A stretch of DNA of 64,000 bases. It comes from Halosimplex carlsbadense 2-9-1. Its GTDB lineage: Archaea > Halobacteriota > Halobacteria > Halobacteriales > Haloarculaceae. Positions 1 to 8,447 of the stretch are shown here, one piece after another. Where the stretch lies: the NCBI RefSeq assembly GCF_000337455.1, contig NZ_AOIU01000008.1, positions 67,423-131,422 of the forward strand. Reading direction: 5' to 3'. Every line of letters begins with the position of its first letter. Position 1 is the first letter of the stretch. A model generated the notes under the pieces. The model did no database searches, was not told the origin of the DNA, and worked only from the letters and a program-made list of their open reading frames with translations. The translations under genes and the position numbers were made by a program.

Positions 1-229
1 CGTGGCGGATGCCGATCTCGTCGGCGACGCGGCGGGCGTCGTCGAGTTCGGCGTCGGGGAGCGTCTCGCTTCTGGCCGTGCAGGCGACGGCGTCGTCGCC
101 GAGCGCGTCGTGGGCGATGGCGGCGACGGCGCTGGAGTCCACACCACCGGAGAAGGCGACGAGGACGCCGTCGCGGTCGGCCAGGTCGGCGCGCGCGGCG
201 GCGAGCTTGTCGGCGACCGAAGTGCTCAT
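1..229 (-). CDS. larE: LarE-type ATP-dependent sulfur transferase, 5' part only
   Basis: This gene runs off the left edge, so only about the first 76 residues are visible. The reverse strand encodes [16 protein letters not shown] followed by the PP-loop motif [12 protein letters not shown] near residues 25-36, then a stretch matching the LarE/NAD-synthase-like layout ([12 protein letters not shown]). LarE enzymes activate and sulfurate the nickel-pincer nucleotide precursor, sacrificing a cysteine in some members; that catalytic region is outside the window. A TATA-like run about 27 nt upstream of the ATG lies inside an inverted repeat (248-265). The PP-loop is certain. LarE is the best fit, but another PP-loop ATPase is possible. 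Confidence 0.75.
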   Translation of the reverse strand, partial: MSTSVADKLAAARADLADRDGVLVAFSGGVDSSAVAAIAHDALGDDAVACTARSETLPDAELDDARRVADEIGIRH

Positions 230-247
230 CGACGGCGATTCGGTGTG

Positions 248-265
248 AACGGGCAAAAGCCCGTT
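248..265. promoter_or_regulatory. Inverted repeat over the larE promoter
   Basis: AACGGGC-AAAA-GCCCGTT is a perfect 7-bp inverted repeat. Read on the minus strand, its centre gives a T-run about 27 nt from the larE start, where a TATA box is expected. It could be an operator or only a hairpin. Confidence 0.35.
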
Positions 266-449
266 GTTCGACCGCCCACCGGCGAGTGCCTGCCCCGCCC
301 CTTTCAGCGCGGCGGCCGACCCTCCGACATGAGCGTCCCAGTCTCACGGTCGAACGCGGAGCCTGCGGCTCGGCTCCCGCACCACTGCGGCGCCGACGGC
401 GTCGGCCTCACCGGGGATCCGAGTCGAAGTCGTCGAGTCGCGGTACAGC

Positions 450-1457
450 ATGAGTGAGAGCGGCGGATCCGGCTCGAACGACGACGGCGACGGCGGCCTC
501 CGCCACTGGCTGTTCCTCGACGGGAACCGCCTGCTGATAACGGCGTTGGTCAGTCTGGGCGTGTTCGCGGTCGTCCGCGTCGCCGTCGCCGCCGGCGCCC
601 TCGCGGTCGGGCCGAGCGGCAACGTGCCGACGGTGTTCGGCAGCGGCATCACCGCGGGCGTGTTCACGCTCGTCACGCTGACGCTGACGATCAACCAGCT
701 CGTCTCCTCGCAGGTGTTCGGCAAGCCCGATTCGCTGCGCCAGCGCTACCAGAAGGGCGTCGGCCTCCGGGACGCCGTCACGGACCTGGGCGACCGGACG
801 ACGACGCCGGTCGACACCGCTGAGTTCGTCGCCGCCGTGGGCGAGGCGCTCGACGACCGCGCCGACTCACTGCGGGACGCGAGACGAGCGACCGCGACCG
901 CCGACAGCGGGCGGACCGAGGGGACGGGAAGCGGGGACGGCCTCGCCGCCCTGGCGGACGACCTGTCTGGCTACGCCGAGGGGATCCAGCGCGTCTCGGG
1001 CGAGATGAAGCCGGTCGAGGTCATCTCGAAGACCGCGGGGTCCGATTACGCGCGGTTCCGCCGGCGGCTCCGCGCGGCCACCGCCGACGCCGACCTCCCC
1101 GACCGCGTCGCCGACGACGCGGACGCGGTCGGCGAACTGCTCGGTCACCTCTCGGTCGCCCGGCAGTACTACAAGACGCTCGCGCTCCACCAGGAGCTGG
1201 CGAAGCTCTCGCGGGAGATCATCTACCTGAGCGTCCCCTGTCTGCTCGTCGCGCTCTCCGTCCCGCTGCTGTATCGCTCGAACGGGGCGACGCTGTCGGC
1301 GGCGGCGCTGCCGTGGGTGATCAGCGGGGCGGTCGCGGTCGTGCTCGCGCCGCTGGTCGTGCTCGTCGTGCGACTGCTGCGCGTGTCGACGGTGATGCGT
1401 TACACCGTCTCGACGGGGCCGTTCGCGCCGCCGGAGGACTGGCCCTGGAACGAGTGA
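450..1457 (+). CDS. Haloarchaeal membrane protein of unknown function
   Basis: 335 aa. Two hydrophobic segments lie near the N-terminus (about residues 27-52 and 60-85). A long charged central region (about 95-245) contains helical stretches, and two more membrane segments lie near 255-305. The short C-terminal tail ends in DWPWNE. The topology suggests a four-helix membrane protein with a large soluble loop. I recognise no catalytic motif. The N-terminus is rich in Gly, Ser and Asp, as is common for cytoplasmic tails here. It is followed by a hairpin with a T-run (1478-1506) and then by the MutS-like gene on the same strand. Confidence 0.7.
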   Translation: MSESGGSGSNDDGDGGLRHWLFLDGNRLLITALVSLGVFAVVRVAVAAGALAVGPSGNVPTVFGSGITAGVFTLVTLTLTINQLVSSQVFGKPDSLRQRYQKGVGLRDAVTDLGDRTTTPVDTAEFVAAVGEALDDRADSLRDARRATATADSGRTEGTGSGDGLAALADDLSGYAEGIQRVSGEMKPVEVISKTAGSDYARFRRRLRAATADADLPDRVADDADAVGELLGHLSVARQYYKTLALHQELAKLSREIIYLSVPCLLVALSVPLLYRSNGATLSAAALPWVISGAVAVVLAPLVVLVVRLLRVSTVMRYTVSTGPFAPPEDWPWNE

Positions 1458-1477
1458 CCCCGGTGACGGGTGGAGGA

Positions 1478-1506
1478 GCGGCCGCCGCGGCGGCCGCGGG
1501 ATTTTT
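1478..1506 (+). terminator. 20-bp perfect palindrome followed by a T-run
   Basis: Positions 1478-1497 form a perfect 20-bp GC-only palindrome, followed by GGGA and five T residues (1502-1506). This looks like an intrinsic terminator for the upstream membrane gene. The T-run is also centred about 28 nt before the next ATG (1534), so the same bases may act as the TATA element of the MutS-like gene. Confidence 0.5.
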
Positions 1507-1533
1507 CTCCGCCGGTGGTAATGTGGCGGGTAG

Positions 1534-3516
1534 ATGGACATCGAGACGATCCCCGGGGTCGGCGAGAAGACGGCCGCGGCGCTGTCGGACCTCGACGACC
1601 CCGAGCGGGCGCTGCGCGACGGTGACGTGGCCGCGCTGGCGCGCGCGCCGGGCATCAGCGACGGCCGGGCCGCCCGCATCGCCCGCGCCGCTATCCGCCG
1701 CGAACACGGCGATCCGGGCGGGTTCGCCGCCACGCCGCGCGCCCAGGAGATCTACCGCGACGCCCTCGATCTGGTCGCCGACCACGCCGTCACCCGCTAC
1801 GCCGAGCGCCGCCTGGAGACGTTCTACCCTTCGCCCTCCCGCACCCGCGTCGAGGAGGCCCGCGAGTTCGCCGCCCGCGCGATGGACCGGGAACCGGACG
1901 ACGAGATCCGCGGCGCGCTGGCCGGCGTCGAACCGCTCGAATCGCCACCCAGCGTCCGCGTGCGGGACCGCTGTCTCGCCACGACCGACGCCGAGACCTA
2001 CGCCCGCGCCCAGGACGCCCTCCCCGAGGTCAGCGTCGAAATCGTCGACGACGCCCGCGGGCTCGCCGATCTGGCCCGGGGGTACGCCACCGTCGTCGCG
2101 CTCGACGACGCCTTCACGGGCGTCGAGGTCGAGGGCGACGTGCGCGTCGAGCCCGACGCCTTAGAGGACCCGGCTACCGTCGTCCCCGAGCGCACCCTCG
2201 CCTTCTTCGCCCACAACCGCAACCGCCTGCGGGCCGCCGTCGAGGTCCACCGCGTCGCCGACCTGGACCCGCCCTGCGATCTGGACGCCCTCGCCGACGC
2301 CCTGGCCCGCATCGACGACGACGGCAACGTCGCCGACGACGACCGTCTCGAACGGTTGCAGACCGCCGTCGACGACCTCGACGCCGCCGTCTCGACCGCC
2401 GAGAGCGTCGCCAACGACCGCCTCCGGGGGGCCATCGAGGAACGCGACGTGACCATCGAGGGCGCCGACCTGCTCTCGCTGGTCGAGCAGGGCGCCGGCG
2501 TCGACTCGCTGCTCCAGCGCGAACTCGCCGACGAGTACGCCGCGGCGGTCGACGACGCCCGCGACCACCTCGTCGACGCCCTCGGACTGGACGACTACGC
2601 CGATATGGCCCGTCGCGCCTTCCCCGACCAGCCCACCTTCCCCGTCGAGCGCGACGAGGAAGTGGTCTCCCGGCTGCGCGAGGAGCTCACCACCGCCCGC
2701 GACCGCCGCGCGACCAGCCTCAAACGCGAGGTCGCGACCGACCTCGCCGACGCCCGCGACGACGCCGAGCGGCTGGCCGAGGCCGCGCTCGAACTCGACG
2801 TCGAACTCGCGATCGCCCGCTTCACCCGCGCGTACGACGCCACGTTGCCCGAGATCGGCGGCGAGGGGGTGGCCATCGAGGGCGGCCGCTCGCCGCTGCT
2901 GGACGTGCCCTACGAGGCGGTCGATCCCGTCGACTACGAGGTCGGGGGCGTCGCCCTCCTGACGGGCGTCAACAGCGGAGGGAAGACCTCCGTCCTCGAT
3001 CTGGTCGCGCTGACGGTCACGCTCGCGCACATGGGCCTGCCCGTCCCCGCCGACTCGGCCCGCGTCGAGCACGTCGAGGAGCTACACTACCACGCCAAGA
3101 CCCAGGGGACGCTGGACGCCGGCGCCTTCGAGTCCACGCTCCGGGAGTTCGGTAGCCTCGTCGAGGCGGTCCGGTCGGGCGAGGGCGGCGATGTCGTCGT
3201 CCTCGTCGACGAACTCGAAAGCATCACCGAACCCGGCGCCAGCGCGAAGATCATGGCCGGCATCCTCGAAGCGTTCGACGCCACCGACGCCACCGCCGTC
3301 TTCGTCACCCACCTCGCCCGCGAGATCCGGGACGCCGCCCGCACCGAGTTGGCCGTCGACGGCATCGAAGCCGAGGGACTCGTCGACGGCCAACTCGTGG
3401 TCGACCGCTCGCCCGTCAAGAACGTGCTCGCCCGCTCGACGCCCGAACTCATCGTCGAGAAGCTCGCCGACGAACGCGACGGCTTCTACGTCGAACTGCT
3501 TGAGAAGTTCGACTGA
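1534..3516 (+). CDS. MutS-family DNA mismatch repair ATPase with N-terminal helix-hairpin-helix
   Basis: 660 aa. The N-terminus (3-60) is a helix-hairpin-helix pair (IPGVGEKTAAAL, APGISDGRAARI). A long helical middle resembles the MutS core/lever. The C-terminal ABC-type ATPase has Walker A GVNSGGKTS (about 480-488), Walker B VVVLVDELES (about 553-562) and a VTHL switch. It lacks the mismatch-recognition domain I and the Smr nuclease domain, so it is neither canonical MutS1 nor MutS2. It matches the archaeal HhH-MutS (MutS5-like) group. The expected role is binding branched or recombination-type DNA, but this is inferred. Confidence 0.85.
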   Translation: MDIETIPGVGEKTAAALSDLDDPERALRDGDVAALARAPGISDGRAARIARAAIRREHGDPGGFAATPRAQEIYRDALDLVADHAVTRYAERRLETFYPSPSRTRVEEAREFAARAMDREPDDEIRGALAGVEPLESPPSVRVRDRCLATTDAETYARAQDALPEVSVEIVDDARGLADLARGYATVVALDDAFTGVEVEGDVRVEPDALEDPATVVPERTLAFFAHNRNRLRAAVEVHRVADLDPPCDLDALADALARIDDDGNVADDDRLERLQTAVDDLDAAVSTAESVANDRLRGAIEERDVTIEGADLLSLVEQGAGVDSLLQRELADEYAAAVDDARDHLVDALGLDDYADMARRAFPDQPTFPVERDEEVVSRLREELTTARDRRATSLKREVATDLADARDDAERLAEAALELDVELAIARFTRAYDATLPEIGGEGVAIEGGRSPLLDVPYEAVDPVDYEVGGVALLTGVNSGGKTSVLDLVALTVTLAHMGLPVPADSARVEHVEELHYHAKTQGTLDAGAFESTLREFGSLVEAVRSGEGGDVVVLVDELESITEPGASAKIMAGILEAFDATDATAVFVTHLAREIRDAARTELAVDGIEAEGLVDGQLVVDRSPVKNVLARSTPELIVEKLADERDGFYVELLEKFD

Positions 3517-3556
3517 GGGAACCGTTTTTACCGTCGGGCCTGACATTCGGGCTACC

Positions 3557-3700
3557 GTGATCGCGAACTGGCAGTGGCCCCTCGTGCGAACGTCGACGCC
3601 GCGGTCCTGGGGTTGGCTCTGGCTGCTGCTCGCGGTTTCGATTTCCGCGGCCCTGCTGTACGGGCTCTGGCGGTTGTCGAAGATCGACACCGCGACCTGA
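3557..3700 (+). CDS. Small single-span membrane protein
   Basis: 47 aa from a GTG start. It has one transmembrane helix (about residues 18-38, WGWLWLLLAVSISAALLYGL) followed by a short basic tail. The run GTTTTTAC centred near 3528 is about 29 nt upstream of the GTG, which fits a leaderless transcript. It lies between the MutS-like gene and a convergent phosphatase gene. The function is unknown. Confidence 0.5.
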   Translation: MIANWQWPLVRTSTPRSWGWLWLLLAVSISAALLYGLWRLSKIDTAT

Positions 3701-3704
3701 GCCG

Positions 3705-4325
3705 TTAGAGCGGGAGATGGTCGGTCCCGTCTTGCACGACCACTTCGGGCCCTGACCCCGCCACCGATATCTCTGTCAGCCCGCAGTTCGACGGCGAGAA
3801 CTCCGACGCCAGCGACGCCAGTTCGCGGCCGGTCACAGCCGATAATACCGCCCGGATCGGGCCGCCGTGAGTGACGACGGCGACGGTCTCGCTCGCACCG
3901 AGATCCCCGACGAGTCGGTCCCAGCCGTCGCGGACGCGCGTCTCGAACGCCGACAGCGACTCGCCGCCTTCGACCGAGCGCACCGCCAGCAGCGAGCCGC
4001 CCCGATGGTACTCGGGGTGGCGGCTCGCGATGGCGGTCCGGGTCAGCCCCTGTAGCTCGCCGAAGTCGCGCTCGCGCCAGGCGCGGGCGCGCTCGGGCTC
4101 GGCAGCGACGCCGGCCGTTCGGAGCGCGTCGGCCGTCTCCAGCGTCCGCTTGAGGTCGGAGACGACGAGCCGGTCGACGGCGTGCGAGTCGGCGAGATGC
4201 GACCCGGCGGCGCGGGCCTGCTCGCGGCCGTCCTCGGTGAGCGTCGCGTCGGCCCATCCCTGGATACGGCCGGCCCGGTTCCAGGTGGTCTCGCCGTGGC
4301 GGACCAGCACCACCGTCCCCGTCAT
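3705..4325 (-). CDS. Histidine phosphatase (phosphoglycerate mutase-like) family protein
   Basis: 206 aa. The catalytic LVRHGETTWN motif is at residues 7-16, with the phospho-accepting His in RHG. A second conserved Arg/Glu region is WRERDFGELQG (about 88-98) and the second catalytic His is in VVTHGGPIR (about 155-163). The family includes cofactor-dependent phosphoglycerate mutases, cobalamin ribazole phosphatases and broad phosphatases, and the substrate cannot be assigned here. The start codon overlaps the stop region of the upstream TatC gene, so the two are probably co-transcribed. Confidence 0.85.
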   Translation of the reverse strand: MTGTVVLVRHGETTWNRAGRIQGWADATLTEDGREQARAAGSHLADSHAVDRLVVSDLKRTLETADALRTAGVAAEPERARAWRERDFGELQGLTRTAIASRHPEYHRGGSLLAVRSVEGGESLSAFETRVRDGWDRLVGDLGASETVAVVTHGGPIRAVLSAVTGRELASLASEFSPSNCGLTEISVAGSGPEVVVQDGTDHLPL

Positions 4326-6040
4326 CCGCGGTTCTCGACCCAGTCCACGACCACGATGACGAACTCGTAGGTGACGATCAGACCGACGACGACGCCGGCC
4401 GACTCGACCGTCGAGAGGTCGACCGCGTCGATGCGGGCGAGCAGGGCGGGGTCGGGGCTCCCGAGGTAGCCGACGAACAGCGACAGCGGCCAGACGCCGA
4501 CGCGAGCGCGGGCGAGGTAGCTGTAGATGTCCGAGCGGCCGAGGGCGTTCCGGTCGACGTACAACACCGCCTCGTAGACCCCGATGAGGGCGAGGCCGAT
4601 GAACAGCGGCGTCAGGCGGGTGACGCCGAAGTCGGCGAGCGCCGACGTGACCGCGGCGGGCAGCTGCTCGTAGTAGCCGCCCGGCAGCGGCGCGGTGGAG
4701 ACGACGTAACCGACCAGGGCGGCGCCGAGCCAGACGAACGGCCGGCGAGCGGCGATATCCTCGGCCGTGACGCCCGCCGCCTCGCCGGTCCAGTACAGGA
4801 GCAGCAGGGTGCCCTCGAAGAGGACGATCATCGTCGCGGCGACGAGGATGGGCGCCATACCGGTCGGGTCCGGGCTGAAGAGGAACGCGACGGTGGCGAA
4901 CCCGCCCCAGAAGTAGATGCGGCGGGCGGCCAGCCACTTGCGGGAGGTGACGCCCATCATCACCGCGAGCATGATGAGCAGCGGGATCTGGAAGACCAGG
5001 GCGAAGAAGCCGAGCATCATCACGATGAGGTTGAACGTCTCGGTGAGGCTGAAGGTGACCTCGGCGGCCTGGGCGGTGTAGCCGGTGAAGTAGACGAACA
5101 GCGTCGGGAGGATGAGCAGGTACGCAAAGAGGATCCCCACGCCGGCGAGGACGAGGCTCGTCGGGACCGAGGCGAGGTAGTAGCGGCGTTCGCGGGGGTA
5201 GAGACCGGGGCGCATGAACAGGTACGACTCGTAGACGGTGACCGGCAGGGCGATGACGAACCCGACCAACGAGGCGACCTTCAAGCGGGCGAACATTAGC
5301 GCGAGCGGCTGGAACAGGTACGGACAGGCCGCGTCGGCGGAGGGAGCGGTCGTCGGGCAGACCTGCGGCGACCCTTCGAGGAAGGAGTACCACAGGAACG
5401 TGATGAGCCGGTCGGCGAAGGGAAAGGTGAGCCCGCTGACCAGCGCCATCACGACGACGACGACGCCCAGCCGGCGGACCATCTCCTCGATGTGCTGGGC
5501 CAGCGGCATCTCCTGGTCGTCGGGGGCGCCGCCGATACCCTCCTCGACCGGTGTGGCCGGCGCGCCCTCGGCCGGCCCGCCGGCGGAGGGGTTCGCGTGC
5601 GGGTTGATGTCCCCGCCGAACTCGGTGGCGTCGCCGCCGTCGGCCGCCGCACCGCCCTCGACCGTGTCGGCGGGCACCCCGTCGGTGTCGTCACCACCGG
5701 CGTCTCCCTCGTCGTCGACCCACTCGGACGGGTCGCCCGGCGCGTCGTCGTCGTCGGCCCCGGGGCGGCCCAGCGAGTCCGAAGAGTCGCTCTGGTCGTC
5801 GCCCGGGAGGTTGTCGGGGCGCGGCGAGGGGTTGGCGTCGGTCCGGCGCTCGGCCGCGGGGTCGTAGCGGTCGGGCTCCTCCCGACCGCCGGGGGTCGGC
5901 TCCTCGGGTGGTTCCCCCGACCCGTCGTCGGGCGAGTCCGCCGCGTGCTCGTCGGCGGAGCCGTCTGCCCCCCGTTCGTCGTCGCGCGGACCGGCGGCTC
6001 CCTCCTCGTCGTCGCCGTCGCCGGGCCGCTCGTCAGTCAT
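4322..6040 (-). CDS. tatC: Sec-independent protein translocase TatC (single-domain TatCo type)
   Basis: 572 aa. The first 170 residues are a very acidic, Gly/Pro/Asp/Glu-rich disordered extension. The TatC domain begins at about residue 176 with PLAQHIEEMVRRLG, the conserved cytoplasmic motif that reads twin-arginine signals, and carries the six expected membrane spans (for example LPVTVYESYLFMRPGLYPRERR and FSPDPTGMAP). Extra membrane spans after the core make it longer than bacterial TatC. It is divergent from the tandem TatC gene, an arrangement known in haloarchaea. The Tat route is the dominant secretion path in these organisms, and the likely Tat lipoprotein at 62.0 kb would be a client. 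Confidence 0.93.
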   Translation of the reverse strand: MTDERPGDGDDEEGAAGPRDDERGADGSADEHAADSPDDGSGEPPEEPTPGGREEPDRYDPAAERRTDANPSPRPDNLPGDDQSDSSDSLGRPGADDDDAPGDPSEWVDDEGDAGGDDTDGVPADTVEGGAAADGGDATEFGGDINPHANPSAGGPAEGAPATPVEEGIGGAPDDQEMPLAQHIEEMVRRLGVVVVVMALVSGLTFPFADRLITFLWYSFLEGSPQVCPTTAPSADAACPYLFQPLALMFARLKVASLVGFVIALPVTVYESYLFMRPGLYPRERRYYLASVPTSLVLAGVGILFAYLLILPTLFVYFTGYTAQAAEVTFSLTETFNLIVMMLGFFALVFQIPLLIMLAVMMGVTSRKWLAARRIYFWGGFATVAFLFSPDPTGMAPILVAATMIVLFEGTLLLLYWTGEAAGVTAEDIAARRPFVWLGAALVGYVVSTAPLPGGYYEQLPAAVTSALADFGVTRLTPLFIGLALIGVYEAVLYVDRNALGRSDIYSYLARARVGVWPLSLFVGYLGSPDPALLARIDAVDLSTVESAGVVVGLIVTYEFVIVVVDWVENRG

Positions 6041-6201
6041 TCGTCGCCGGGTTTGCGCTCCCCTATTGTAAGCCTTCTTTTCGCTCGCCCCGTCGGTGGG
6101 GGGAAGCGGCCGGCGTTCGGGCGCTCGAACGGTCGTCTCGACCCGCGCACGCTCTCGTGATGAATAGATTGATAACAGTCACTCGGTTACCACTCCCCGA
6201 G

Positions 6202-8409
6202 ATGGCTGCCGCGATCGACGAGGATACGAAACGGACCGTCGCACAGGGTCGCGCGACCCTCGGGTCCATGATCGGCAGCGCCCGCGGGGACCTCCAGAAG
6301 GCGTTCATGGTCTTCGTGATCGGGTTCATGGGGACGTTCTACGCGCTGCGGCTCTACGTCTGGGACCAGCTCAAGGCCGACCTGAATCCCCAGCTCCCGG
6401 GGGACACGCAGGTCAGCGTCGTCGCGACAACGCCGTTCGACGTGATCCTGCTGCAGGCGAAGATCGGGATGGCCGTCGGGGTACTCATGGCGATCCCCGT
6501 CGTCGTCTACTTCGGCCGCGACGCCCTTCGGGCGCGCGGCTGGTGGCCCGCCGAAGACGTGCCCCGCTGGAAGCTCGCCGGCCCGGCCGTGCTCTCTGTC
6601 GTGCTGTTCGTCGTCGGCATCGCCTACGCCTACTACCTGTTTTTCCCGCTCATGCTGGAGTTCCTCGCCGGCAACGCCGCGAACGCCGGCTTCCAGCCCG
6701 CGTGGTCGATCGTCAAGTGGACGCAGTTCATCGCCTTCCTCAGTCTCTCCTTCGGTCTCGCCGCACAGCTACCGCTGGCGATGAGCTCGTTCGCCTACCT
6801 GCGCGTGGTGAGCTACGAGGCGATGCGCGACCGCTGGCGGTACGCCGTGCTCGCGATCTTCGCGTTCGGCGCGTTCTTCTCGCCGCCGGACCCGCTCACC
6901 CAGATCATGTGGGCGCTTCCGCTGTGTGGCCTCTACGCTTTCAGCCTCGCGCTCGCCCGCTTCGCCGAACTCCTGCGCCGGTCGGCCGACGAGGTCTCCG
7001 CGGGGATGGTCGCACGCCGCTACTGGAACAAGCTCCTCGCCGTCGCGCTGGTCGCCGGCGGCGCCGGCTACCTGTTTTTTACCCGCTACGGCGTCCCCGC
7101 GATCAACGACGTCGTCACCTCGATATCGGACCGCGTCGGCCCGTTCCCGACGCTCACCGAACTCACCGGCCTCGACACCCAGGTCGTCGCCGCGCTCGCG
7201 GGCGTTGCCGTCGCCGGCGTCGCCTTCGGGATCGCCATCTTCTACTTCTCGATCAGGGAACTCGACGCGGCGCGGGACCCGACCGAACCGACGGGCTCGC
7301 CGACCGACATCGACCTGCTCGCGCTGTCGGCCGCCGCGATCCCCGCTGCACCGCCCGAGCGCTTCGAGGAGATGGACGAGAGCGAGGCCACCGAACTCGC
7401 CCGCGAGGCGCTACAGGAACAGGAGGACCCCGACAAGGCCCAGGCCATCCTCGACCGCTTCGACGAGGTCCAGGAGGCCCAGGAGGCTCGCGCCGAGGCC
7501 GCCGCCGAAGACGGCGAGGAGGCGACCACCGGCGGGGACGGGGCGGCCGACGACGACGAGGGCGGCCTCCTCACCTCGACGACCGCGGGCGTCGTCGACT
7601 CCTTTACCGAGGAGGAGACCACCGAGGACGACATCGGCGGCTACTACTACGACATCGCTTTCATCCTGGAGAGCCTCACCTCGCGGGCGTTCCGGATCGT
7701 CGGTCTGTTCGGGATCGTCATGGCCGCGACGTTCGTCTTCCTCTACCAGGGCGGGATCGGGACGCTCCAGCGGGCGTTCTTCGGACGGATGCCCGAGAGC
7801 CAACAGATCCAGGCCAACATCGTGACGCTGCACCCCGCCGAAGCGCTCATCTTCGAGATCAAGTTCGCGACGCTGCTTGGGCTGGTGGCGACGTTCCCGC
7901 TGATCCTCTACTACGCCTGGCCCCGGCTGAAAGAACGGGGACTGGTCGGCGGCGACCGACGGGTGCTGGGCGCGTGGGCCGTCACCCTGATCGTCGGCAT
8001 CATCGGTGGGTCGATCGTCGGCTTCCTCTACGTCGCGCCGGCGATCATCTCCTGGCTGGCGGCCGACGCCATCGAGTCCAGCATGGTCATCTACTACCGG
8101 ATCAACAAGTTCGGGTGGCTGGTCGTGCTGACGACCGTCGGCTTCGGCCTGCTCGTCGAGGTGCCGGTCACGATGTTCCTCTTCCACCGCGGCAACCTGA
8201 TCTCCTTCCAGACCATGTTCGACCGCTGGCGGACCGTCGTCATGGCGATCATCGTCGTCGCCGCCTTCATCACCCCCTCCAGCCTGCTGACGATGCTCGT
8301 GTTCGCGATTCCCGTCGCCGTCGCCTACATGATCGGCCTCGGGCTGTTGTGGGTGTACACCCTCGGCGGCCGCCGCACGCCCAGCCGCGAGGGCGAAGCC
8401 GCCGACTGA
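6202..8409 (+). CDS. tatCt: Tandem TatC protein (TatCt, two fused TatC domains)
   Basis: 735 aa. The ATG at 6202 gives MAAAIDEDTKRTVAQGRATLG, which fits the family start better than an in-frame ATG 42 nt upstream. The first TatC-like domain spans about residues 25-240. More membrane helices and an acidic linker (about 395-470, rich in Glu/Asp/Gly) follow, then a second TatC domain at about 480-720. Both halves show the six-helix TatC pattern, including FSPPDPLTQ and TPSSLLTM near helix 5/6. Fused double TatC proteins are a haloarchaeal feature. The gene is divergent from tatCo with 161 nt between the two starts. Confidence 0.92.
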   Translation: MAAAIDEDTKRTVAQGRATLGSMIGSARGDLQKAFMVFVIGFMGTFYALRLYVWDQLKADLNPQLPGDTQVSVVATTPFDVILLQAKIGMAVGVLMAIPVVVYFGRDALRARGWWPAEDVPRWKLAGPAVLSVVLFVVGIAYAYYLFFPLMLEFLAGNAANAGFQPAWSIVKWTQFIAFLSLSFGLAAQLPLAMSSFAYLRVVSYEAMRDRWRYAVLAIFAFGAFFSPPDPLTQIMWALPLCGLYAFSLALARFAELLRRSADEVSAGMVARRYWNKLLAVALVAGGAGYLFFTRYGVPAINDVVTSISDRVGPFPTLTELTGLDTQVVAALAGVAVAGVAFGIAIFYFSIRELDAARDPTEPTGSPTDIDLLALSAAAIPAAPPERFEEMDESEATELAREALQEQEDPDKAQAILDRFDEVQEAQEARAEAAAEDGEEATTGGDGAADDDEGGLLTSTTAGVVDSFTEEETTEDDIGGYYYDIAFILESLTSRAFRIVGLFGIVMAATFVFLYQGGIGTLQRAFFGRMPESQQIQANIVTLHPAEALIFEIKFATLLGLVATFPLILYYAWPRLKERGLVGGDRRVLGAWAVTLIVGIIGGSIVGFLYVAPAIISWLAADAIESSMVIYYRINKFGWLVVLTTVGFGLLVEVPVTMFLFHRGNLISFQTMFDRWRTVVMAIIVVAAFITPSSLLTMLVFAIPVAVAYMIGLGLLWVYTLGGRRTPSREGEAAD

Positions 8410-8447
8410 CGGGTCGGTGACGGTCTCGCGACCGCTCGGCCCGCCCG

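Noticed and set aside
6543-8420. 625-codon open frame overlapping tatCt in another frame
   Set aside because: The product is a low-complexity Arg-rich sequence. The TatC frame has strong membrane and family motifs. Long spurious frames are expected at this GC content.
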